Below are positions 1 to 7,523 of a stretch of DNA of 53,185 bases, in pieces (positions within the stretch are counted from its first letter, which is position 1; each line of letters begins with the position of its first letter). The notes below the pieces were generated by a model that saw nothing but the letters and a program-made list of their open reading frames with translations, did not search any database and was not told the origin of the DNA. This DNA is from Pseudomonas borbori (GTDB lineage Bacteria; Pseudomonadota; Gammaproteobacteria; Pseudomonadales; Pseudomonadaceae). Location: contig NZ_FOWX01000034.1 of NCBI RefSeq assembly GCF_900115555.1, forward strand, positions 1 to 53,185, written 5' to 3'. The position numbers were made by a program, and so were the translations under genes.

Positions 1-282
1 CAATTGCTGCACATGGACGCAGTGATCCTCGACGAACTGGGCTACTTACCCTTCCCAGACTCCGGTGGGGCGCTGCTGTTTCACCTGATCAGCCAGCTCT
101 ACGAAAAGACCTCGCTGATCATCACCACCAACTTGTCCTTCGGCGAATGGGTCAGTGTTTTTGGCGACGCCAAGATGACCACAGCACTGCTCGACCGCAT
201 CACTCACCACTGCGACATCCTCGAAACCGGCAACGATTCGTTCCGCTTCAAGCAGCGCAAAAAGGCAGTGAAAAACACCTGA
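1..282 (+). CDS. istB: IstB-like ATP-binding protein of IS21 element, C-terminal part
   Basis: This is the C-terminal 93 codons of the transposition helper ATPase of an IS21-family element; the gene is cut by the window edge, not by mutation. The Walker B stretch AVILDELGYLPF is visible near the start, followed by the sensor-type segment SLIITTNLSFGEW and the conserved LLDRITHHCDILETG block, all diagnostic of IstB. IstB works with the IstA transposase (DDE recombinase), remodelling target DNA. The reading frame is open from base 1 and stops at 282, just before the terminal repeats. The intact frame and recognisable end suggest a recently mobile element. Confidence 0.85.
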   Translation, partial: QLLHMDAVILDELGYLPFPDSGGALLFHLISQLYEKTSLIITTNLSFGEWVSVFGDAKMTTALLDRITHHCDILETGNDSFRFKQRKKAVKNT

Positions 283-337
283 GCGACTGGAAACTTTTGG
301 ACGCTGTTACCTGGAAAGTTTTGGATGCTGATTGACA
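1..337 (+). mobile_element. IS21-family insertion sequence, right-hand end
   Basis: The window opens inside an IS21-type element: the tail of the IstB helper ATPase is followed by two near-identical terminal sub-repeats, GGAAACTTTTGGACGCTG (289-306) and GGAAAGTTTTGGATGCTG (313-330). The sequence then ends in TTGACA at about 337, fitting the TG..CA termini of IS21 elements. The istA gene and left end lie outside the window. The element has inserted into a ParB-like gene. Confidence 0.75.
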
Positions 338-717
338 CCCTGAGGCCACTCTGCGATGTCCTGCAGTCTGAGCATGTCGACCCCGCCAACGTGAAGAGGC
401 TCAGCGAAGCGATCATCCGCGCCGGGCATTGGCTGGAACCCATCATCGTGGAAAGCTCAAAGGGCATCGTGATGGATGGCAATCATCGGCTCAATGCCGC
501 ATTGCAACTGGGCTTGAAACGAGTGCCGTGCATTCAGCTCGATTACGCTGATCCGCGAGTGTGCGTTCGGCATTGGCAGACTGGGCAAGCGTTCGAGGTG
601 TCGCGGATCTACTCGACAATCGCGCGAGGGGAGACTCTCCCCTACAAGACCACGCGGCATTTGTTCGATCCGGCGCTGCCGGTGATCGCCATTCCTCTGC
701 GCTACCTGTGTGCATGA
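325..717 (+). pseudogene. ParB-like N-terminal domain protein, 5' end removed by IS21 insertion
   Basis: The 130-codon frame contains the ParB/sulfiredoxin-fold core: a segment giving PIIVES, then GIVMDGNHRLNAALQLGL, the usual nucleotide/phosphate-binding loop. The following HWQTGQAFEVSRIYSTIARGE stretch is typical of free-standing ParB-like proteins related to SbnI rather than chromosome-partition ParB. The ATG at 325 and the next four codons belong to the IS21 end (IS terminus about 337), so the native N-terminus has been lost. A fusion product starting inside the IS could still be made. No partner gene remains next to it, so no specific function can be given. Confidence 0.5.
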
Positions 718-1049
718 ACCATTGCGACGGTCAAGCAGGCACTTGGGCATGTGCGGCGTGACATTTTCGGCCAGATGCCGCGCAACTCGACCCACACCTG
801 CAGCGCTGACTTCGCGATCAAAGCGATGCATCCACAGGCTGGGCTTATTGCCCTCTTCCAAAGCCAGCCCTTCTGCGGCAACTGTATCGAGCCCCAACTG
901 CCGAACAGTTCGATAGAAGAGCCAACTGACTGGGCCGAGGGACTTTTGCGGGAAATCGTTGAAAATCGTTCGACATCGTTGGGCCTCGATTGCAGCGAGC
1001 GCCATTATTTAGTTCTTTTAAATCAATGCCTTATGGGCGGCATGCATAG
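718..1049. other. Unassigned stretch between ParB-like remnant and tRNA fragment
   Basis: Open frames exist on both strands (minus frame reading through 457-1005, plus frame 751-1122), but neither shows a recognisable domain or a convincing ribosome-binding site, and the plus frame runs through the tRNA fragment. I see no gene that can be supported here. It is probably scrambled accessory DNA on the island side of the tRNA scar. Confidence 0.3.
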
Positions 1050-1093
1050 ATGGGGTGCTAGGGGTCGAGTGTTCGAATCACTCCGTCCCGACC
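1050..1093 (+). other. 3' half of tRNA-Pro(GGG): probable attachment-site scar of a genomic island
   Basis: From the anticodon loop onward the sequence matches a tRNA-Pro: loop ATGGGGT with anticodon GGG, 3' anticodon arm GCTAG, T-arm GAGTG-TTCGAAT-CACTC, acceptor 3' strand GTCCCGA and a genomic CCA. The 5' half is missing: bases before 1050 do not pair with GCTAG and resemble no D-arm. A tRNA cut precisely at the anticodon loop is what tyrosine-recombinase integration leaves at the far end of an island. It is not a functional tRNA. Confidence 0.7.
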
Positions 1094-1103
1094 ATATAAC
1101 TCT

Positions 1104-1140
1104 AGAAAATCCAGTCACTTAGCGGTGACTGGATTTTTTT
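1104..1140 (+). terminator. Rho-independent terminator downstream of the tRNA-Pro fragment
   Basis: An 11-bp perfect stem (AATCCAGTCAC at 1108-1118, GTGACTGGATT at 1125-1135) with a 6-nt loop is followed by a run of T. It lies 15 nt after the tRNA CCA end and is probably the native terminator of the original tRNA gene, so DNA to its right would be the ancestral downstream chromosome. Confidence 0.75.
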
Positions 1141-1170
1141 ATGGGTGGGTGTTCTGTTGGTGGAAGGATT

Positions 1171-1192
1171 TTTGTGCCACTTTTTGTGCCAC
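1171..1192 (+). repeat. Tandem decamer TTTGTGCCAC
   Basis: Two copies of TTTGTGCCAC at 1171-1180 and 1183-1192, separated by 2 nt, lie just downstream of the tRNA scar and its terminator. They could be arm-type integrase sites or the end of a lost integrase gene. No integrase frame is present. Confidence 0.35.
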
Positions 1193-1207
1193 CGGTAAGT
1201 TTTGGCT

Positions 1208-1363
1208 CTAAAAGGCAGGGTCAATAACATCTCCGGTTTTTGGTAGAGGTAATGCGTGATCGCTTTTGAGGACATGCCGTGCGGCCAGCCCTTTCAGCTT
1301 GCGTACATCCTCGTACCAATCGAGGGTCGGTGCATGCTGGTCAGCTGCACGCGGCCAGATCAT
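1208..1363 (-). pseudogene. Unrecognised 51-codon frame, possibly the C-terminal relic of a larger gene
   Basis: The minus strand reads an open frame from an ATG at 1363 to a TAG at 1208. Its last 40 residues have natural-looking composition (LDWYEDVRKLKGLAARHVL, ending GDVIDPAF). No ribosome-binding site precedes the ATG and I do not recognise the family. It may be the tail of a deleted gene. Confidence 0.25.
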
Positions 1364-1459
1364 TTTCGGCCAGCAGATTGCTGATGCCTTATTGCGGACG
1401 GCCGTGATGGCCCTTTAGGCTGTCTATTCTTTCATCCCAGCAATTTCTAGAGATCCGCG

Positions 1460-2053
1460 ATGGGCCAGTACCAAGGAATGCGATGGTTCAAAGCTGACTT
1501 TCAGGTTCAGACACCGGAAGACAGCAAGCACTGGAGCGACACCGACCTCCGACTAGGCAACCCTCGCAGACCAAAGGCTGGAGGTGTCCACGATGAGAGC
1601 GAAATAAGCAGCAAGGCGCAGGCTTTCCTCAGACGGTGCCATGAGCTCAAGCTGCAGATCATTGGCATCACTGACCACAACTTTTCTGGTCAGACTGACC
1701 TGAGAGATTGGTTTCTGACTCATCTGATCGAGCAGAACAAGTCAGTCGCCGCAGAGCTGGGGCGCGAGATGATCCACATCTTGCCAGGCTTTGAAGTTGA
1801 TATCGGCTATCACGTGCTTTGCCTGTTCGAACCCGCCAAGAAATCCAGCGATCTCGAGTGTGTGAACAAAGTGCTCATTCAGCTGGGCCTGCCTGAATCG
1901 CAACGGTTTGAAAGAGGTTTGCCGACGCCGCTGAGACGTGAAGACTCTCCAATCAGCTTGGCGAAGCTGTTGAAAATCGTACAGGACGACAATGACGGCA
2001 TCGTTATTGCCATCGGTATCAAGTCCAGGTGTCACGTTCTGCTTGAGGAGTGA
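1460..2053 (+). pseudogene. TrlF-like PHP-domain protein, N-terminal fragment
   Basis: Codons 1-185 read like the N-terminal PHP phosphoesterase domain of TrlF-type AAA-like ATPases: a KADFQVQTPEDSKHW start, FLRRCHELKLQIIGITDHNFS carrying the TDH metal-ligand motif, and IHILPGFEVDIGYHVLCLFEP. Full-length relatives are several times longer and carry an ATPase/coiled-coil region. Here similarity is lost around position 2000, just after GIVIA, and the frame ends 14 codons later in unrelated sequence. It meets an opposing truncated gene, so both were cut by the same rearrangement. Such proteins occur in defence-like islands, but this copy should be inactive. Confidence 0.5.
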
Positions 2054-2224
2054 CTCCTTCGAACCTGGCGGGCTCAGATTCTGTAGCTTGACCTTGAAAA
2101 GCAGCAGTAACCCGGCTGTTAGATTTCGAATTGCCGAAAGCGCGCGCGCATCATCCTTAGCTGCGGCCTGAAAATCCTCCACCCCAAGTCGGATGGAGGC
2201 GACAGCATTGGCAAGCATCGACAT
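2010..2224 (-). pseudogene. Conserved hypothetical protein, N-terminal fragment
   Basis: Reading leftward from an ATG at 2224, about 67 codons have the look of a real N-terminus (MSMLANAVASIRLGVEDF, then ALSAIRNLTAGLLLLFKVKL and NLSPPGS). I believe this resembles small uncharacterised proteins of accessory loci in which a helical segment is followed by a LSPP motif, but I cannot name the family. Beyond about 2010 the frame runs through the antisense of the PHP gene, so the gene is truncated there. Confidence 0.35.
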
Positions 2225-2886
2225 CCAGATTTTCCTTTCTTGTGTGAAGATATTTTCGAGCAGTGGAAGGCTGCACTTACCTAGAGAATTTCGAGCCTAC
2301 TATCGCAACAACAGAGCCCAGAAAAAGCAAGCCTGCTTGTGGCTAGTTGGTGCATTGCTTGGACTGACCATGCGGCAAAAAGGTCGTGGCCGCAATTGAA
2401 GAAAAGATGCACCATGTGGCACTGGACGGCAGAGCAGGATAGGGATGCTCGGTGCTGCTGAGGAGAGGTATGTCCGCATCTGGCCGGTTGCTGCCGATCA
2501 CGAGCGGACGGAACCTACCCCCATTGCTGCTGGTGAAATCCGGCAGAAATCGGCCAAAAGCGGACATCGAGTCCGTCTGCCGACTCTGTAAAGAGCTAGC
2601 AGATGTTTTCGACACGGTATTGGGATGAATCCCTTTAAAAAATGTTGAATCATGGAAGTCCCCCCGAAAGGAATGCAGCCATAAGCACTATGAAGCTTGG
2701 CCCGAATCCTCTCTCAGCGCCCCCAACCCGCTTGGTCTACATTGCGTTGCTTGCAGGATCCCGTGCCAAGCACTCTTAACTCTGTGGCACCAAGATTTGC
2801 TGAGCTACTACTCAACCATTGCCACCCTGGCGTTGGCAGCCGGGCTCTGCCGCGCCTTACCTGCGACCCATCGTCGCTCCTAGCAG
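2225..2886. other. Intergenic/degenerate DNA with no supported gene
   Basis: Apart from the inverted repeat at 2470-2567 I see no gene. The open frames lack ribosome-binding sites and recognisable domains. The stretch lies between two truncated-gene zones and upstream of an IS3 remnant. Confidence 0.4.
2470..2567. repeat. Imperfect inverted repeat with ATGTCCGC..TGGCCG arms
   Basis: Left arm at 2470-2486 (ATGTCCGCATCTGGCCG) and right arm at 2551-2567 (CGGCCAAAAGCGGACAT) are complementary except for a few central bases. The roughly 64-nt interior contains GCTGCCGATCACGAGCGGA. This layout resembles a dispersed intergenic repeat common in Pseudomonas genomes. No coding role is apparent. Confidence 0.45.
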
Positions 2887-3040
2887 AATCGGGAGGCAGT
2901 GGAGCTGGCGACGCTGGAGTGGGTGGACTGGTTCAACCACCGACGGCTGCCGGGGCCCATCAGCAACATGCCACAAGCCAAGGCCGTGGCCTTTTACTAT
3001 CGACAACTTACCGAGTCAGCCCAAGCGGCATTACTCATAC
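2887..3040 (+). pseudogene. IS3-family OrfB transposase, C-terminal remnant
   Basis: The frame reads NREAVELATLEWVDWFNHRR, then a GPISNMP segment and FYYRQLTESAQAA, which is the conserved C-terminal block of IS3-family OrfB (the WVDWFN..RRL..PIG..P..EAE pattern). The catalytic DDE core is missing. The normal stop after the final AA is also lost, the frame running on for about 60 unrelated codons. It is an old IS scar immediately upstream of the first hmf promoter. Confidence 0.65.
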
Positions 3041-3078
3041 CAAAGAGCATCCGAAAAAAACGCCGCCGTCTTCACCTC

Positions 3079-3139
3079 ATCAGACTAAAAGGCAGGCCAG
3101 CGGACTTCCTGACAGATATTCATCGGCTCAGGCAAGGCG
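3079..3139 (+). promoter_or_regulatory. Conserved bipartite hmf cis-element, copy 1 (upstream of hmfA)
   Basis: ATCAGACTAAAAGGCA (3079-3094) and GGCAAGGCG (3131-3139) are separated by exactly 36 nt and lie 130 and 78 nt before the hmfA ATG. The same two boxes with the same 36-nt spacing recur at 33211 (second hmfA) and 22848, while the 36 nt between them are largely unlike. That pattern fits a protein-binding site, most simply for the cluster's AraC-type activator. The identity of the binder is inference. Confidence 0.6.
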
Positions 3140-3186
3140 GTCGGCTAGTTAGGCTCCATACACTTCACTACGAGTTAATCGCGCAC

Positions 3187-3194
3187 AACAACAA
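3187..3194 (+). promoter_or_regulatory. CA motif (Crc/Hfq target) before hmfA
   Basis: AACAACAA matches the AAnAAnAA motif bound by Hfq with Crc in Pseudomonas mRNAs. It lies 14 nt before the ATG at 3209 in the translation initiation region, and the ribosome-binding site beside it is weak (GAGAAG). This predicts catabolite repression of the first cluster gene. Confidence 0.6.
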
Positions 3195-3208
3195 CGCGAG
3201 AAGTAGTG

Positions 3209-6200
3209 ATGAACCTATATCAGCCTGACTTAGTTTCCCAGCACAGCGGCCATATTGGTGCTCGCCAGACCCGTGTCGAGGACGCTGCATTGCTGCGTGG
3301 CCTGGGCTGCTATGCCGACGATGCTGCCACCCCGCCCGGGACTCTGCATGCTGCCATTGTCCGTTCACCCCATCCTCATGCGCGCATCACTGCCGTGGAC
3401 TTCTCCCAAGCGCTGCTGATGAAGGGTGTGCGCGGCGTACTCGTTGGTGAGGACGTCAAGCGTTGGGCTTTGCCATTCCCGGTGGGCGTGCGCCAGCCGA
3501 TGGAGCATTGGTGCGTCGCCGTGGACAAGGTGCGCTACGTCGGTGAGCCGGTGGCGGTAGTGATCGCCGAGAGTCGTTACCTGGCCGAAGACGCCCTGGA
3601 AGGCGTACGTGTCGACTATGAGCAGCTGCCGCCGATCATCGATCCAGAGGCCGCCACCACCGAACAGGCGCCGGTGCTGCATGAGGCAGTCGGCAGCAAC
3701 GTGGTCAACGAGCGGCATTTCCGCTATGGCGAACCGGAACAGGCCTTCGAGCAGGCGCCGTACCGAGTAAAGCTGAAGGTGTGCTTTCCGCGCAGCTCCT
3801 GCACCCCCATCGAATGCTACGTGGTGCTTGTCCAGTATGGGCGCGCCACCGGCATCTACGATGTGCTGGCCAACTTCCAGGGACCCTATGCGCTGCACAC
3901 GGTGATGGCCCGCGCACTCAACGTGCCGAGCAACCGCCTGCGTCTGCGCACGCCGAAAGACTCCGGCGGCAGCTTCGGTATCAAGCAGGGTGTGTTCCCC
4001 TACGTGGTGATGATGGGACTGGCGTCACGCAAGGTTGGAGCCCCGGTGAAATGGGTCGAGGATCGCCTCGAGCATCTGCAAGGCGCGTCCTCTGCGACCA
4101 ATCGGGTCACCGAGATCGAGGCGGCGGTGCAGGCCGACGGTCGCATCACCGCCCTGCGTTATGACCAGATCGACGACTGCGGCGCCTACCTGCGCGCACC
4201 GGAGCCGGCCACCTTCTATCGCATGCACGGCAACCTCACGGGTGCTTATGCGATTCGTAATCTGCTGGTGCGCAACCGCGTGGTGCTGACCAACAAGACC
4301 CCCACCGGCCTCAACCGAGGCTTCGGCGGCCCGCAGGTGTACTTCGCCCTAGAGCGTCTGTTGCAGCATATCGCCGTGCAGTTGGATCTCGATCCGCTGG
4401 AGGTGATCCGCCGCAACCTGGTACCGGCCGACGCCTTCCCCTACCGTGCCGCGGCCGGCGCTCTGCTGGATTCCGGCAATTACCAAGCCGGCATCGATTT
4501 GGCGGTCAAGGACGGCGGGCTCGACGAGTTGTTGCGCCGCCGCGACCAGGCGCGCGGCGAAGGCCGGCTGTACGGAATCGGTTATGCGGCGGTGATCGAA
4601 CCGTCGATCTCCAACATGGGCTACATCACCGCAGCGATGACCCCCGAGGAGCGGCGTAAGGCCGGGCCGAAGAACGGCGCGGTGAGCACGGCGACCATCA
4701 ACGTCGGCCCGCTCGGCGATGTCAGCGTGCACGTCTCCTCGACGCCCCAGGGCCAGGGGCACCAGACCGCGGTGGCCCAGGTAGTCGCCGATGTGCTCGG
4801 CGTGGCGTTGGAGTCGATCGTGGTCAACGTCGAACTGGACACCCAGAAGGATGCCTGGTCGATCGCCTCGGGCAACTATTCCAGCCGCTTCGCCGGCGCG
4901 GTGGCCGGAGTGGTCTACCAGGCCGCGCTGAAGGTGCGCGATCGCCTCGCCGCGATTGCCGCCGCGCAACTGCAAGCCAAACCGGAAGACATCCGCTTCG
5001 GCGGCGGCAAGATATTCGTCATCAACGGCGGTCCGGCGGCACCGTTCCACCGCATCGCCGGCGCCACCCACTGGTCACCTGGCCTGCTCCCGGAAGGCGA
5101 GCCGGGTGGCCTGCGCGAAACCGCATTCTGGAGCCCGCCGCAGCTCACCGCGCCAGACGACGGCGACCTCATCAACAGTTCGCTGTGCTACGGATTCGTC
5201 TTTGATATCTGCGGTCTGGAGATCGACCGCGTCACCGGCGAGATTCACATCGATCGCTACGTGACGTGCCACGATGCCGGCCGCCTGCTCAATCCCGCGC
5301 TGGTCGACGGGCAGATCCGTGGCGGCTTTGCCCAGGGGCTTGGCGCGGCGCTGATGGAGGAGTTCGCCTATGGCGAGGACGGTAGCTTCCTCTCTGGAAC
5401 CTTCGCCGACTACCTGGTGCCCACCGCACCGGAAGTGCTCGACCCAGTGATCCTGCATCTGGAAACGCCGTCGCCGTTCACCCCCCTGGGGGCCAAAGGC
5501 GTCGGCGAGGGCAACAACATGAGCACGCCGGTATGCATCGCCAACGCCGTAGCCGATGCCCTCGGCCGCGCCGACATCCGCCTGCCGCTGACACCGTCGA
5601 AAGTGCGCAGCATGATCGGCATCGACGAACCTCCGCGGCCGGCCGGCATGCAGCAGGACGACGGTTTTGACGCAGAACCGGCCGGCGGCTCGGCCCTGCG
5701 CGCCAACGATGCGGTGGTGATACCGGCCCCGCCACAGCAAGTGTTCGACACCCTGCTCGACCCGGCCACCCTGGCTGCGATCATCCCGGGATGCCATGCC
5801 CTCGAGCTGCAGGGCGAGAATCGCTACCGTGCGGACGTTACCGTCGGCGTGGGCATGATCCGCGCACGCTTCGAGGCCAAGGTCGCCTTGAGCGAGCTGG
5901 ACCCACCTCATTCGTTGCGCCTGTCCGGCTCTGGCACCAGTTCCATGGGCTCGGCCGAGGGCCACGCCAGGGTGCGTTTCGTCGAGTTGGAGAACGGTCA
6001 CACGCGTTTGGAATACCGATACCAGGTCGTAGTCAGCGGCAAGGTCGCCGCGGTCGGCAGCCGCATGATGCAAGGGGCCTCGAAAGTGATCATCGGACAG
6101 ATTTTCACCCGCCTGTCGCAGCGGGTCAGTGGCCAGGCGATCGCCGACGGCTGGTGGGCGCGCCTGCGTGCGCTGTTCGTCCGGCTGTTCGGCAAAGGAG

Positions 6201-6211
6201 GTGCGCAATGA
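3209..6211 (+). CDS. hmfA: 2-furoyl-CoA dehydrogenase large (molybdopterin) subunit with C-terminal CoxG domain
   Basis: Molybdenum-binding catalytic subunit of a xanthine-dehydrogenase-family enzyme, read as the one that hydroxylates 2-furoyl-CoA at C5. Residues about 15-125 form the ald_Xan_dh_C-type N-terminal domain. The molybdopterin domains carry DSGGSFGIKQG (about 250-260), RGFGGPQVYF (about 370) and GAKGVGEGNN (about 760-769), whose Glu is the family's catalytic base. After a linker, residues about 830-980 are an SRPBCC/CoxG domain (VVIPAPPQQVFDTLLDP..), normally a separate protein that helps maturation or membrane contact of CO dehydrogenase. This explains the 1000-residue length against roughly 780 for the core. 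The ATG at 3209 is preferred over the GTG at 3206 because the second copy starts at the matching codon. Its stop overlaps hmfB (ATGA). A related substrate such as thiophene- or pyrrole-carboxyl-CoA is possible. Confidence 0.75.
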   Translation: MNLYQPDLVSQHSGHIGARQTRVEDAALLRGLGCYADDAATPPGTLHAAIVRSPHPHARITAVDFSQALLMKGVRGVLVGEDVKRWALPFPVGVRQPMEHWCVAVDKVRYVGEPVAVVIAESRYLAEDALEGVRVDYEQLPPIIDPEAATTEQAPVLHEAVGSNVVNERHFRYGEPEQAFEQAPYRVKLKVCFPRSSCTPIECYVVLVQYGRATGIYDVLANFQGPYALHTVMARALNVPSNRLRLRTPKDSGGSFGIKQGVFPYVVMMGLASRKVGAPVKWVEDRLEHLQGASSATNRVTEIEAAVQADGRITALRYDQIDDCGAYLRAPEPATFYRMHGNLTGAYAIRNLLVRNRVVLTNKTPTGLNRGFGGPQVYFALERLLQHIAVQLDLDPLEVIRRNLVPADAFPYRAAAGALLDSGNYQAGIDLAVKDGGLDELLRRRDQARGEGRLYGIGYAAVIEPSISNMGYITAAMTPEERRKAGPKNGAVSTATINVGPLGDVSVHVSSTPQGQGHQTAVAQVVADVLGVALESIVVNVELDTQKDAWSIASGNYSSRFAGAVAGVVYQAALKVRDRLAAIAAAQLQAKPEDIRFGGGKIFVINGGPAAPFHRIAGATHWSPGLLPEGEPGGLRETAFWSPPQLTAPDDGDLINSSLCYGFVFDICGLEIDRVTGEIHIDRYVTCHDAGRLLNPALVDGQIRGGFAQGLGAALMEEFAYGEDGSFLSGTFADYLVPTAPEVLDPVILHLETPSPFTPLGAKGVGEGNNMSTPVCIANAVADALGRADIRLPLTPSKVRSMIGIDEPPRPAGMQQDDGFDAEPAGGSALRANDAVVIPAPPQQVFDTLLDPATLAAIIPGCHALELQGENRYRADVTVGVGMIRARFEAKVALSELDPPHSLRLSGSGTSSMGSAEGHARVRFVELENGHTRLEYRYQVVVSGKVAAVGSRMMQGASKVIIGQIFTRLSQRVSGQAIADGWWARLRALFVRLFGKGGAQ

Positions 6212-7014
6212 AACCGGCTGCTTTCGATTACATACGCGCCGAGAGTCGCCGCCAGGTACTCGAGCTGCTCGCCGAGTATGGCCAGGAGGCACGCATCATT
6301 GCCGGCGGTCAGTCGCTGATGGCCGTGCTGAACATGCGTCTGGCCCAACCCAAGCTGCTGATCGACATCAATCAGGTCGCCGAGCTGGCCTATATCGAGC
6401 TGCGCAAGGACTGCCTGGCGGTGGGCGCCGCGGTACGCCAGGCGCAGCTGCTGGCGCGGCCGACGCTGGCCGACGAAGTACCGCTGCTGGCCCTGGCAAT
6501 GCCCTGGATCGGCCACTTCCAGACCCGCAACCGTGGCACCGTGTGCGGCTCTGTGGCCCACGCCGACCCTAGTGCCGAGCTGCCACTGAGCCTGGTCACC
6601 TTAGGCGGCGAGATCGTCCTGGAGTCGATCAAGGGAAAGCGCGTGATCAAGGCTGCCGAGTTCTTCCAGGGCATTCTCACCACCGACAAACGCGCCGACG
6701 AACTGGTCGTCGAGGTGCGCTTCCCGCTCAAGCGCGAGGGCATCATTTATCGCTTCCAGGAAATCGCCATGCGCCACGGCGACTTCGCCATCGTCTCGCT
6801 GGCCGCCTGTATCGGCATCGACGAGGTGCGCCTGGGTGTCGGCGGGGTCGCCGATCGTCCGGTGATGCGCAGCCTGCCGCGCGGTGCGGCGTTACCGGAC
6901 GCGCTCAACGAAACCGCCTGGTCGCTTGATGCCCAGGACGATGTGCATGCCAGCGCGGCCTACCGCCGGCAACTGGTTCGCGAGCTGGGTCACCGTCTCA
7001 TCGAAGGAGTCTGA
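6208..7014 (+). CDS. hmfB: 2-furoyl-CoA dehydrogenase FAD-binding (medium) subunit
   Basis: FAD subunit (268 residues) of the HmfABC molybdenum hydroxylase, passing electrons between the Fe-S subunit and the external acceptor. Both FAD signatures of the CoxM/XdhB family are present: AGGQSL at residues 32-37 and TRNRGTVCGSVAHADPSAEL at 106-125. A CO-dehydrogenase flavoprotein C-terminal domain follows (from about residue 170). The start at 6208 overlaps the hmfA stop by 4 nt and has an excellent AAAGGAGG site ending 6 nt upstream; longer frames reading back into hmfA are spurious. The order large-FAD-FeS and the tight spacing indicate stoichiometric translation of one complex. Confidence 0.85.
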   Translation: MKPAAFDYIRAESRRQVLELLAEYGQEARIIAGGQSLMAVLNMRLAQPKLLIDINQVAELAYIELRKDCLAVGAAVRQAQLLARPTLADEVPLLALAMPWIGHFQTRNRGTVCGSVAHADPSAELPLSLVTLGGEIVLESIKGKRVIKAAEFFQGILTTDKRADELVVEVRFPLKREGIIYRFQEIAMRHGDFAIVSLAACIGIDEVRLGVGGVADRPVMRSLPRGAALPDALNETAWSLDAQDDVHASAAYRRQLVRELGHRLIEGV

Positions 7015-7016
7015 AC

Positions 7017-7517
7017 ATGCGCGTAACCGCCGAACAACGTTTTGCCGTCCGTCTCGAGCTCAATGGCCGCACGCGCGAAGGCCTGGCCGAGCCGCGTACC
7101 CAGTTGTGCGATTTCCTGCGCCACGACCTCGGCGCCACAGGCGTCCATGTCGGCTGCGAACACGGCGTCTGCGGCGCCTGCACGGTGCTGGTGGACGGCG
7201 TCGCCATGCGCTCCTGCCTGATGCTCGCCGTGCAGGCCCACGAACGGCGCATCGAGACAGTCGAATCGCTGGCCGACGACGACACGCTCAGCGACCTGCA
7301 GCAGGCATTCCGCCGTAATCACGCCCTGCAGTGCGGTTTCTGCACTGCGGGCATCCTCATGTCCTGCGTGGATTTCCTCGAGCGGCAGCCCGACCCGAGC
7401 GAGGCCGAAGTGCGCGACATGCTTTCCGGGCACCTGTGCCGCTGTACCGGTTACACCGGCATCGTCCAGGCGGTGCTCGAAGTGGCCGCCCAACGTCAAA
7501 CGAACGAAGAGGTATAA
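7017..7517 (+). CDS. hmfC: 2-furoyl-CoA dehydrogenase [2Fe-2S] (small) subunit
   Basis: Small Fe-S subunit (166 residues) of HmfABC. The N-terminal plant-ferredoxin-like domain carries Cys47, Cys52, Cys55 and Cys67 (CEHGVCGACTVL..SC). The C-terminal helical [2Fe-2S] domain carries Cys106, Cys109, Cys141 and Cys143 (CGFCTAG..GHLCRCTGYTG). All eight ligands are intact, so both clusters should assemble. It starts 3 nt after hmfB with a GAAGGAG site. The copy at 37147 differs at 17 of 166 positions by my count, none of them a cysteine ligand. Cytoplasmic; electrons would travel from the Mo centre through the two clusters to FAD. Confidence 0.88.
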   Translation: MRVTAEQRFAVRLELNGRTREGLAEPRTQLCDFLRHDLGATGVHVGCEHGVCGACTVLVDGVAMRSCLMLAVQAHERRIETVESLADDDTLSDLQQAFRRNHALQCGFCTAGILMSCVDFLERQPDPSEAEVRDMLSGHLCRCTGYTGIVQAVLEVAAQRQTNEEV

Positions 7518-7523
7518 CAATAA
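7516..7523 (+). promoter_or_regulatory. CA motif overlapping the hmfD start codon
   Basis: AACAATAA fits the AAnAAnAA Hfq/Crc consensus and shares its last A with the hmfD ATG (7523). Binding here would directly block ribosome access. The same eight bases are kept at the start of the broken second hmfD (37646-37653). Confidence 0.5.

Noticed and set aside
457..1005. 182-codon minus-strand open frame
   Set aside because: It is antisense to the ParB-like sequence over nearly half its length, and the rest has no recognisable domain or ribosome-binding site; a GC-rich shadow frame is more likely.
1050..1093. Functional tRNA gene
   Set aside because: The acceptor 5' strand, D-arm and 5' anticodon stem are missing, so no cloverleaf can form.
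5075..6292. 405-codon minus-strand frame opposite hmfA
   Set aside because: Entirely antisense to the well-supported hmfA/hmfB coding sequence, with Arg/Ala/His-rich composition and no domain; the same shadow occurs at 34155-36041 opposite the second hmfA.
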